From Acholoe squamosa (lineage: Eukaryota > Annelida > Polychaeta > Phyllodocida > Polynoidae): a stretch of 64,000 bases of DNA. The DNA lies in assembly GCA_949317995.1 (NCBI GenBank), contig OX439048.1, positions 25,301,495 to 25,365,494 of the forward strand. Direction: 5' to 3'. The position numbers and the translations under genes are program-made. Shown here piece after piece: positions 36,601 to 48,600 of this stretch. The notes under the pieces are model-generated. The model saw only the letters and a list, made by a program, of their open reading frames with translations, did not search any database and was not told where the DNA came from. Positions within the stretch are counted from its first letter, which is position 1. Every line of letters starts with the position of its first letter.

Positions 36601-39600
36601 AAAATGGGTGTGGACATAGAGGGAGGTGGGTGTGGACACAGAAGGAGGTGGGTACAGTGGCCCACAAGGGTCAAATTGAAGTTGGAGCAAAGAGTTGACT
36701 TTCACAAAAAAAGTTAAAGTCCAAAAGCAAAATCAATGTTCAAAGTCAATTTCATTTCATTGCTGTCAAGCTGTCAAGGTGTCAACTCATGAATGCAAAC
36801 CCACTTGTAACAGGTATCTTTTGGCTTTGCATGGTACACTCTTTGTCTTTCTATATGTCTATACCAGCAACTACTGGGTAGCTATTGGTTCCCTCACACA
36901 ATAACTGATGGTTCCATACCAAGTAGCTGCTGGTTCCAGCATCCCATAACTGGTGGTTCCCACCCACTGTAACTGGTGTTTCCACACCAATCAGCTACTG
37001 ATACTGGATCCCATAACAAGTAGCTGCTGGTTCCCACACCCAGCACTTGGTACATACACATTAGATGCTGTTTCCTGTACCCAGTACATGCTGGTTCCTA
37101 CATACAGTACTACTGCTTCCCACATCAGGTAGCTGCTGGTTCCCATATAAACTGTTTCCTAACCCAAGTAGTTGCTGGATCCCACACCCTTGCTGGTTCT
37201 TGTACCCAATACCTGCTGGCTTTCACATAGAGTAACTGGTAGTGGTTCCCACATCCATTAGGTGCTGGTTCCTGCACTCACTACCTGCTGGTTCCCAAAT
37301 AGAGTGCCTGCTGGTGTCCACATCAGATAGCTGCTAGTTCTGAAAACAGTAGCTGTTGGTTCCCATACAGTAGCTACTTGTTCCCATATCCAGTAGCTGC
37401 TGGTTCCGATATAGAGTAGCTACCGGTTCCCATACCTAGTAGCAAAAGAGTGATCTGGATAAATTCTGGATGAAAAAGGTCATATAAGTCAAAAATGGGC
37501 ATATTGGGAAAGTTGCGTGAAACTAGGTCATAAGCAGTCAAGATAGTTAAAATTTGTCGAAATAGGTCAAATTGGTTCCAAGTAGGTAAAATTGAATGAA
37601 ATTAGGTCAGACTAGGATAAATTATGTCAAATTGGTTGAAAATGGGTCAATCAGGTCAAATTCTATCAAATTAGGTGAGTGAGTAATAGATGTTTAACAC
37701 CATTTCGACAGCTAAGGTCACATTCAAGGCGAGGACTAGATTACACAATTTCACAGAGGAAAGTGTCAGTGCCCGCGCATATGTGCACCACACACTTCCG
37801 AGGGGATAGGAAAGAGATGTAGACCCCTTTAAGTGGGCTAGGGAAGCCTGATCAAATTAGGTCAACGGTGGTAAGATTAGATCACATTGGTCAAAATTAG
37901 GTCCAAGTGGGTTCAAATGAGTCAAATTGGTCAGAAGTAGGTCAATTAAGGTCGAATTATGTCAGAGTAGGTACGGATATATAGCAAAAATAGGTCAAAT
38001 TGGTAAAAGGTAGGCCGATGAGGTGAAATCAGGTCAAATATGGTAAAAGTAGGTCAAATTGGTCAAAAGTAGGTCAATTAGGTCAAAGTAGGTTAAGATA
38101 GGTAAAATAAGTTCAAATTTGGTTAAAACAGGTAAAATTGGTCAAAAGTAGGTCCAGTAGGTCAAATATGGCGAAAATAAGTCAATTTGGTTAAAGGTGG
38201 GTCAAGGAGGTTAAATCAGGTCAAATATGGTAAAAGTAGGTCAAATTGGTCAAATGTAGGTCAGTAGGTCAGATCAGGCTAAGATAGGTCAAATAATGGT
38301 GAAAATAGGTCAAATTGTTCAAAAGAAGGTCAATTAGGTAAGGATAGTTCAAATTAGGTCAAATATCTTAAAAAAAAATCTTAGAATAGGTCATATTAGG
38401 TCAAATATAGTCAAAGTAGGTCAGATTGGTCAAAAATAGTCATAATCGATCTTATTTTGACAAATTTCGACATAATTTGACCTAAATGACCTACTTTTAC
38501 CTATTTCCAGCATATTTGACCTTACTTCATCTATCATACCCTACATTTTGACAAAATTGACCTACTTTTGACCAATTTGATCTATTTCAACCATATTTGA
38601 TCTATCCTGACCTTATTGGACCTAATTGACCTACTTTTGATCAATATGACCTGTTTTCACTATATATGACCTTAATTGACCAATCCTGACCTAATTGACC
38701 TACTTTTGACCAATTCGACCTATTTTCACCATGTTTGACCTAATTTGATTTACTTTGACCTTATCAACCTATTTCTGACCAATTTGACTGGTTTTCACCA
38801 TATTTGACCTAATTTGACCTATCCTACCCTTATTGACCTACTTTTTACCAATTAGACCTATTTTCACCCTATTTGACTTAATTTCAACTATCCTGACATT
38901 ATTTATCTACTTTTGACCAATTTGACCTAATTTCACCATATTTACTCTAATTTGTCCTATCCTACCCTATTTGACCTGCTTTTCACCAATTTGACATATA
39001 TTTCCAGCATATTTGACCAAATTTGACCTATCCTACCCTTATCGACCTACTTTTTATCAATTAGACCTAATTTCACCCTATTTGACTTAATTTCACCTAT
39101 CCTGACCTTATTGACCTACTTTTGACCAATTTGACCTATTTTCACCATATTTACTCTAATTTGTCCTATACTACCCTGATTGACCTGCTTTTGACCAATT
39201 TGGCCTATTTTCACCATATTTAACATAATTAGACCTATGCTACCCGAATAGACATACTTTTGACCAATATGACCTATTTTCAACTTATTCCCACTGGGCA
39301 CATCAACATTGATTCAGCGTTGAAACAACGTTTGCAATCTTTGCATATCAACAGTTGATAAAGGCTTGAAATATAGTTGAATTTGAAAGTTGACACAACA
39401 TAATCAAAATCAACTGTGATTCAACATCTAACCATCAGCGCTGATTCAACGTTTGTATTTCTATGTTGATTCAACATTGACACAACATTGATATGATGTT
39501 GAAACAACATTGATATTTGTTAGGGCATTCTTTGTTGACATGTCAATGTTGAATCAACATTGAATCAACATTGAAATCAATATTGTTGATTCAACATTGA

Positions 39601-42600
39601 CAAATCAATGTTGAGTCAACATTGAATTGAAAACAATATTTCAACATTGATATGTCAACTGTTGATTGGATGTTGAAATGGTGTTGGTTGACAACATTGA
39701 AATAGAATCATTGAAAAGGTGTTGAAGACAGGTTGATCAACATCATAATATCAGCAGGTTGTCAACGTTGATGCAACGTTCTGTGACCACTGGGTTTGAC
39801 CTAATTTGACCTATCCTGACCCAATTGACTTATTTTGACAGCTACTCTTTTAAGAACTCGCAATTACCTGATGTAGGAACCAGCAGGCACTCTATTTGGG
39901 AACCAGCAGGAAGTGGGTGCAGGAACCAGCACCTAATGGATGTGGGAACCACTACCAGCTACTCTATGTGGAAGCCAGCAGGTACTGGGTGCAAGAACCA
40001 GCAAGGGTGTGGGATCCAGCAGCTACTTGGGTTAGGAACCATTTTATATGGGAACCAGCAGCTACTGGATGTGGGAACCAGCATGTACTTGGTACAGGAA
40101 ACAGCAACTAATGTGCATGGGAACCACCAATTGCTGGGTGTGGGAACCAGCAGCTACTTGGTATGGGATCCAGTGCCAGTAGCGGATAGGTGTGGAACCG
40201 CAGTTACAGTGGGTGGGAAACACCAGTTACAGGATGCTGGAACCACCAACTACTTGGTGTGGAACCATCAGTTATTGTGTGAGGGAACTGATAGCTACCC
40301 AGTAGTTGCTGGTATAAACTTTGTTCATATAGAAAGACATAGAGTGCACCATGCAATGCTAAAAGATACCTGTCACAAGTTGGTTTTCATGAGTTGACAC
40401 CTTGACAGTTTGACAGCAGTGAAATGAAATTGACTTTGAACATTAATATTGGTTTTGGACTCTAACTTTTTTTATGAAAGTCAACTCTTTACTTCAACTT
40501 CAATTTGACCCTTGTGGGCCACTGTAGGTGGGTGTAAACACAGAGGGAAGTGGGTGTGACCACAGAGGGAACTGGGTGTTGACATAGAGAGAGGTGGGTG
40601 TGGACACAGAGGGAGGTGTGTGTGGACACAGAGGGAGATGGGTGTGGACATATAGGGAGTTAAGTGTGGACACAGAGAGAGGGGGGTGTGGACATAGAGG
40701 GAGGTGGGTGTGGACACAGAGGGAGGTGGGTGTGTATATAGAGGGAGGTGTGTGTGCACTTAGAGGGGATGTGGACATAGAGAGGATGTGGATGTGTGAG
40801 GGGGGTGCATGTGGACATGAGGCATGTGAGTGTATGTGGATAAAAGGGAATGTATGTACATAGATAGATGTGAGTGTGGACACATATATAGACATGTAAA
40901 TATACTGGGACAGAAGGGGAATCTGACCATGAGTGTTGCAATCTACAACCCTGCATACAAGTAAAGTCACCTTCTGCTAGGTGCTTGTGTGAGTTACCCA
41001 AATTAGGCTGGCTGGGAATGGGTACACTGTATAAGAGGTAAGGTAATCAGTACACAAGGTGGGCCCACTATGACCTGGATTGGGAAAGGGTCTGACTGCC
41101 TCTCACACTTAGTTGTATAGTAGTAGTATGCAGCTGCAATAAGGAGGGCTATTTCTGAACACAGCCAGTGGCCACACAATTACATGTATCTAGGTTTGCA
41201 ATCATGCCTTCAGATGTACAATATCACATATTATTGCAAATAAAGATCCAGTCAAGTACTTAGGATACTTAGAATGTATGTACATAGATAGATGTGAGTG
41301 TGGACACATATATAGACATGTAAATATACTGGGACAGAAGGGGAATCTGACCATGAGTGTTGCAATCTACAACCCTGCATACAAGTAAAGTCACCTTCTG
41401 CTAGGTGCTTGTGTGAGTTACCCAAATTAGCCCGAGCTGGGAATGGGTACACTGTATAAGAGGTAAGGTAATCAGTACACAAGGTGGGCCCACTATGACC
41501 TGGATTGGGAAAGGGTCTGACTGCCTCTCACACTTAGTTGTATAGTAGTAGTATGCAGCTGCAATAAGGAGGGCTATTTCTGAACATAGCCAGTGGCCAC
41601 ACAATTACATGTATAGGTTTGCAATCATGCCTTCAGATGTACAATATCACATATTATTGCAAATAAAGATCCAGTCAAGTACTTAGGATTTCTTTTATGG
41701 ATCATTGCAAATGCTGGTAAAGTGCTTGAATTAGCATTCATGAATATTGCACACAAAACAAGGTACAATGCCATTGGTAATATTGAGATACTAGTGCCAT
41801 TTCCTATTTAGGATTGTAAGTGCCCTTATGAATAGAGCAGCAAGAAAATGGTGACCTTTGCATGTCATAATGAATAGAAAATGGTGAGAAATGGCAAATT
41901 TATGCTTACCCACTGTTACCCTCAGTTTTTGGAGACAGGTCTTGTGTGTAGGTGAGCTAGGTGGAAATGACAGCTGAGGTGGGGCAGTGTAGCCCAAACT
42001 GGTTGGGCCTGTTGGTGTTTGGGAGTGTTCAGTAGGCATCAGCAGGGGGTGAGGGGGCACAGGGGTGGTTCTATTTCCATCTGATATGTCACATTCATTT
42101 TTCAAATCATACTCAAATATGTTCTCGACGGACACATGTCATTACATGGTATTTATGTGTTAATAGTCCATTAAATATCACATAGTTATAGTCCATTAAA
42201 TATCACATAGTTCATAGTGAGTCTATACATGAGGTGTGATGGACCTAGGCATAAACCTGTTAAAGTGTATTTTCAATGGATGGAACTATGGCATGCATCC
42301 CATATGAAGGAAGTCTGGTGTAAATTTGAGATTTCCCCAAATATTTTCCCCCAAAAATGACACAAAAGAGAGTCAGAAAAGTTTTCCATGTGAGTATCTT
42401 GATGCTTATTTTTGAGAAGATTAATTCTTGACACTCAGCAATGATTGCTGGTCTCATATAAGTACCAGTGGTTAGTGGGGGTGGGGAGGTGTTAAAATAA
42501 CTCTTCATCACTAAAATTTCATAAGTACCTGTCTTGGATATGGACCAGGGGTAAAGACCAAACCAAATGTCTGGGTATTTATTTAGTACAGTGAATAAGG

Positions 42601-45600
42601 CACAGTGAGATTTTGGGCGCTTTTACACGGTTAAGTAGACAGCACAGACAGTGTTAAATGATGCCAGTATATTTTTCATGGGAGGCTGAGTTTAGATATG
42701 CTTTTACATTCACCCATTTATGCCCCAGATATCCCCCTCCCCATCTGACTAAAATGACCTGTTCTGTAAGTGTGTACCACAGGTGGTTTGCCTGCACCCT
42801 ACCACCTTGACAGTTTAAATTTAGCTGACTATTTACTTAGTGCCCGTAAACAACTTAGCATGCCCTATAATCATTGAGTGCCTATTTGCCAGGCCTCTAA
42901 ATGCTACCTAACTCTTTAAGGTCTGCTGATGCAGTAGTGTAACGTGCCCATTGGCTGGCATGTTTTACCGATGAAGACTTGGGGAGTCTGCTTGCCAGCA
43001 CTTCATTGGGGCATCATGCTGATCTTCCCAAAGCGTAAGCATGATGCTTGAATGTAGCCCTGGCTGCATTAATGCATCATGACAACCAAAATGCATTAAT
43101 GCATTAGGGTTAGCCCTTAAAGGGTTCAACTCTGTTCAAGACATGTCTAGCAAACATGCACATTTAGTGAGATATCAATAAGGGTCATAATTATTAGAAC
43201 GGGAGAGTGAGTGAGTAATAAATGTTTAACGCCATTTCGACAACTGAGGTCATAATCATGGCGAGAACTACATTACACATCTTCACAGATGAATGTGTCA
43301 GTGCCCATGCATATGTGCACCACACACATATTAGAATAGGACACATAATATTATGATTCAATCAACTTTATGTATCAATTTTGTCAGTAGCTTAAGTCAA
43401 TCAATTTTCCTTTTTTTGGGGGGCAAGGCTCTCCCTCTTTTTTTTCTGCCTCGCTCTCTTTTTATTTTGCTCTCTTTCTCACTCTTCTCTCCTTCTATTG
43501 CCTTCCTCTCTTTCTCCCGTTTCCCTCTCCCTTTCTCTCTCTCTCTCCTTTCCCTCTCCCTCTCTCTCTCTCTCTCTTTCTCTCTTTATATCTATCTCTC
43601 TTGCTCTCTCTGTGCCTCTCTTGCCCTCTCATTTCTTTCCATCTCACTCCCTCTCTCTGTTCTTTGGACCAAACCAGGATTCCATGCTCACACAGAGGCC
43701 CCTGGTGGGCTCTGGCATCTTCACTTTATGCTGAAGAATCAGACTTATGTGTATAAATCTCACTAGAGGGCCCTGTTAAAAACTGGGGAATATCAGGGTA
43801 ATTCACGGGATTGTAGGTACTATTCCCAGGATTTTCCCGAGAATATGTGCTCACAGATTCACCAGTCGTTCACGGGATTTTCCCGTGTCTTGTTTCGAGG
43901 GTTATTAGAAGAAAATGGATACTGCTGTTATTTAGTGTACCCACTTACAATACACACTTGATTCAATTATATTGTATTAATTATGGCTAGCCTATGGCTA
44001 ATCGAACCAGAATGCAGTTAACTCGGGCTAAGGAAAGACAGTAAGAGACAATACAGAGTTCCTTAGACCATGTTATTTTATGATATAGCCCATAATATTA
44101 CCCGACGGTATGCATGTCATCTAGTTTGATAAAATTGCTATTGATGTGTTCCAATTACATATGGTATATCCATTTTGATGTACACTTATTTTCATAGACC
44201 TTCTGCCCTACGCTGTGTCCCGAAATGTTGATAAGAACCAAAGGAAACGTTCACCAGCTAAATCACGTCTTGGTTAGTTATTTTTAGTTTATAGACATTC
44301 ATTTATCACTTTAAATATTTATCGACAATTTTCTCTGCCATTTTAGGGTTTATCGCCTTCTTGTGTGATTGAATTGATTATTAGAAATTTAAACATCATT
44401 TTCTTTTGTCTGCCTGTTTTTGATTGTGTGTCTCTTTGCTCCCAACATGCCAGTTTCCGCACTCTACACATTGCATCATTTTCTTTATATTAAATCTTAT
44501 TTTCACCTATTTCAATGATTGGTTATGGATTTTGTATCTCTGAAAGTTCCATAGGATCTACACAGGACCTGGAGGCCATTTCTCCACAAAGCTAATTTAC
44601 ACTATTGAGAAATGACCACCTGATACACCAAGTGTGATGATACAGTTTGTGTGGTGGCCGTAGCCAATAAGCGCAGGCAAAGTCTTTGTTACAAGCCTGA
44701 CTTGATGATGTTTATTGCTGAAATGCCACAGGAGGTCTAATCCCCTTCAATAGACACTTATTTCCTATGGTTGTCACAGTAGCACACAAGAGTACACTAA
44801 TGTCCTCAGGTAGTACAATCCTTAAGCATTAAGTCCATTGAGCATGCAGTGTAATATCCAGTAGTCAATGCAGTCAAGTGTGACATCAAGGGCAACATGC
44901 ATGTAACCTCAAGTGTAACCTGTACAAAGAATATTGCCTCCTATAATCCTCAGGTACAAAGTCCAATGTCAGCAAGGTAATCCAATATATCCATGTGTAG
45001 TGTACAACAGCTCAATCAACACTGACTGGGGTCTGAGGAGGAGGGGCTTATATATGTATGTGATAGAATACCCAGAGATAATGAGAAGCTTCTAGAACAA
45101 TGTAGAGCAAATGTTGTCTTTGACATCAGAGAGTGGTGGCTCCCTTAACTTCCAGAATGTTCCATACTGTACCACAGATATCACCTATATACTATGCTAG
45201 ATGATTCGTTAAAAACATAGTCTACACATCTCTATGACAATCTCAGTCTTACAGATGGGGACCAGAAAGTGTTATATTTATTTTACCATGACTCATACAA
45301 TTCTATGATATTCTCAAACCTTACACTACAGTTTGCACACGCTCGCATTTGATTCCTTTTGGTTTTCACAATTCTCACAGATTCTCATTAACACTTCAAC
45401 TTGTACGTGAGGTATTGTGAAAAGACATGATTTGTGTTTTTGACACTGGTGTTTTCATGAAGTTTGAATTTCCCTATCATGAGGTACAATTATTTTACAA
45501 AGACACTGCTTACTTATTTGGACTTTCTAGTCATTCAAAAAGTGTAATTTTCACCTATTTTCGCCCATTTTCCCAGAAAATTACACTTTTCGAATCACAA

Positions 45601-48600
45601 CCCAACTTTGAACAGCTCTGTAGACCTTAATAATTGGAGAAGGAACAAAAGAAAAAAAAGTGCCCTCGGAAATTCCTCCGAAATTCATGTCGCTTCATTA
45701 AAAGTAACATATATGGTAGATTTCTATGCCATAATGATGATCTAAGCAATAAGAACCAAAAAAGAACGTTTTTGTTCCACTCACATTCCATGTAAAACAA
45801 AATGCTAAATTATTGAAGGAAATTGATAAAGGCATTGATTACGCTTCCAACCATGTATAATATGTACAGGTTTGATGTGTTTTATACCTATTTTGACTGA
45901 AAAAGGGTTTTTTGTGGAATCTGCCCCTTACGACCCCTTAAGCATAGCATACAATTCCTTATGAAATAATCCTACCATATGGTAAGCACTAAAAGGCAAA
46001 GGAACTAAACAATGGAAACTTGGTTTAAGTGAGGTTTAAAGATAAATTTACTATCACTTTATTTTTATCAAAAGGTGGCATTTTCTCAAAGACAACCCTT
46101 TCCGCCATTGCAGATTTGGTGCCCTATGCACCAGCACGGCAGGTGCAGACATCACAGTTCCTGCTGGAAGTTGTGGACATTCTGCTTGACTACATCCGAA
46201 AGAGCAATGATAGAACTACAAAGGTATACATGATCCACCCATAGTATTTTACCATAGACCTACGCAATGAACTGTACAGGTCCATGATCTTACCTACAAA
46301 ATAGATAATCCTTAATGCTAGTTAACTACTTAAAATTACTTCTCATGAGAATTACCTTCCCATTTAGCATTGACTGCGACAGTGGCATAGGGTGTCTGTA
46401 TAACGACACACAGCTGTTTGGGGACTCCAACAGAGCTCCACCTCGTGAATTATGACTAACTGTTATTAAAAATGGTATTTGACTGTATTCCAGGTGCTTG
46501 ACTTTCACCATCCAAGTACACTGAGAGAGATGATGGGTCACTGTATTGACCTACCTTCTGAACCACAGAACCTTGAACAGGTCCTCTCAGACTGTAAGGA
46601 AACCCTCAAGTACTGTGTCAAGACAGGTAAGTTAAACAATTATTTAATATAATGTCATGTAGTAGGCACTAAAATTTCGATATGTCAAAGCAGGAGAACT
46701 ACTATAGTATGAGGTCAGTGCACAAGGTGCTACGACAGGGTCTCGTCAAATCGTATTGAGAGTCGATCACTCTGGCAATGCCATTGTAGGTCTACATTAG
46801 TGGGTTCCAACCATTGCATTGCTGCGACCCCTCTACCAAATGTTATGTAGTTGGTGAAAATATGGTTATAGCAGGTAATTATTACCTGGGACCACCTGCT
46901 ATGATTTGGAGGTTTACAAATCGTTGGTGGAGTACTGTCTCGTGAGGTAACCCCCTGTACTGAACACATATTTAGTCCAACGTTCTCTCACATTGTAAGT
47001 TCCATGACATATACGATAACTATCAGGAGGGGCTAAATAATGATTATTTAATACCATCGCGACAGTTCAAAGGATATGCTAAGAAACTACAGAAAGGAGG
47101 AGATGACTACCCTTGTAGGATATTGTGGGAAATCTCCATACCTATCACTGCCTATTATCATAAGTTTCCGCTGAATTGAGAGTAATAATATCCCTGTCAA
47201 TAGCACCAACCCCTACCAGATCTATACCGTGAGCTTGGAATGGTACTTTGGTTATTAAGATTCAATATTGAATTAGTCATTTATTTTATTTTGACGTCCT
47301 GGTTTAGTATAGACTAGGAATAGGCTCATTCTCAATGCTCATTTACAATGCAACGCGAATTGATCATCTATAATCATGGATCCTCCCTCAGGGACTACTT
47401 TACCACACATGGACACCGACTTACTCAGTTACATCCTTCCGAAACTGTAATTAGTTCCACTTAAGACGTGATAGGTTTTTTAAGTCTGAGATTCACTCAC
47501 CCATTTACCCCCATCAATATCCCTGCGCCGCTGTAAGTAGATCCGGCCAGGTGGAACTACTTGCAGGCAGCGGAGGACCAGCTCCAAGCCACATGAGAAC
47601 CCCCTGAGGTGTTACACGGTCACGACGTGGAGCCACAATTAAGGCGCATTGATCTGGGATCTACTTTTTAGTAAGGGAAAGTGAGACTTACCAAGCAGAG
47701 CACTTTAAACCACATGTAGTGCAAACAGGTTTCTCTACCACGGGCGTGGACTGGTTACCAGATTTAGTCTGTGTAGGTATTATCCATATGCTATAGTAAG
47801 GGTGAGAAAGTAAAGGGAACAGTGCTGCCCTCTGGTGCCTTTATTTGCTATGCACAGATCTTGATTACGGAGGTGAGTGGTGACTTTGCCAAAGTAACCC
47901 CTCACCTCCGTAATCAAGGTCTGTGCATAGCAAATAAAGGCACCAGAGGGCAGCACTGTTCCCTTTACTTTCTCACCCTTACTATAGCATATGGATAATA
48001 CCTACACAGACTAAATCTGGTAACCAGTCCACGCCCATGTTCTCTACAGTATCCCTTATGTACAGTATCCATATTTCACTGATGGTTACTTGCCAGTAAC
48101 ATTAAATCAATACACTCATTTAAGTGTCAATTGGTGACAACTATTGTGTAGTCATTCCAAATGATAGCAATAATACTTTAAGCGTTTTTATTGCGTTTAT
48201 ATTAAACAGAATCTGTCTGAGCGCTCTGTTACATGATTGGGTCTGTGATTCTGTCATTTGTAGGACATTTCTCAATGAGGATAACCAATGATTTAGAAAT
48301 ACCCTCCTGTGCCCTTTAGTACAGTTGTATTACCAGTGGAAAGTGAAAGATATGTGCAATTGTGGACCAAGTTAACAGTTGTAATAAGACTAAGTTTCAA
48401 ACTAGGCCCTTATAGACCAAATCCTAGATCTGCTAGATATGGTATAGATGTTCCAATATATTTCAGGTTAGTGTACTCACATAATAAGGACGATAAGTGG
48501 AGAGGGTGGGTGTAGAGGAAGCTGAAGGGCTGGGGGTGCTGGGGCAAATAACAGACTAAATTCAAATCAACAAAGGAAAGGGGACCCCTGGGAGGCCAGT

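Larger units (their letters stand above)
36653..40526. mobile_element. 3.87-kb foldback transposon inside the minisatellite
   Basis: The element opens with TACAGTGGCCCACAAGGG and closes with its inverse. The outer arms (to about 37440 on the left, from about 39850 on the right) are inverted copies made of roughly 30-40-bp tandem units with CTGCTGGTTCCCACA. The inner arms are arrays of AGGTCAAATTGGTCAAAA, meeting head to head near 38450. Flanking GGTGGG (36647-36652 and 40527-40532) is a 6-bp target duplication: removing the element and one copy restores the 22-bp register. The arms are diverged but alignable, for instance 37225-37315 against 39872-39965. No transposase is present, so it would have moved in trans. 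Confidence 0.85.
41691..44197. other. GAD intron 1, late part
   Basis: A 26-bp duplication with AGTCCATTAAATATCACATA lies at about 42163-42213. The MITE-like copy at 42907, the dispersed repeat at 43207 and a TC-rich tract are listed separately. No gene. Confidence 0.4.

Noticed and set aside
34632-36705. Minus-strand open frames of 248-671 codons with PLCPHPPPS-type repeats
   Set aside because: They arise from a stop-free 22-bp satellite open in every frame and show no signal peptide, domain or start context.
43353-43766. 137-codon Ser/Leu-rich frame
   Set aside because: It is a translation of the TC-rich tract.
47520-47660. Possible structured RNA with a CTGTAAGTAG / CTACTTGCAGG stem
   Set aside because: Only a short imperfect stem was seen and no known RNA family could be matched.
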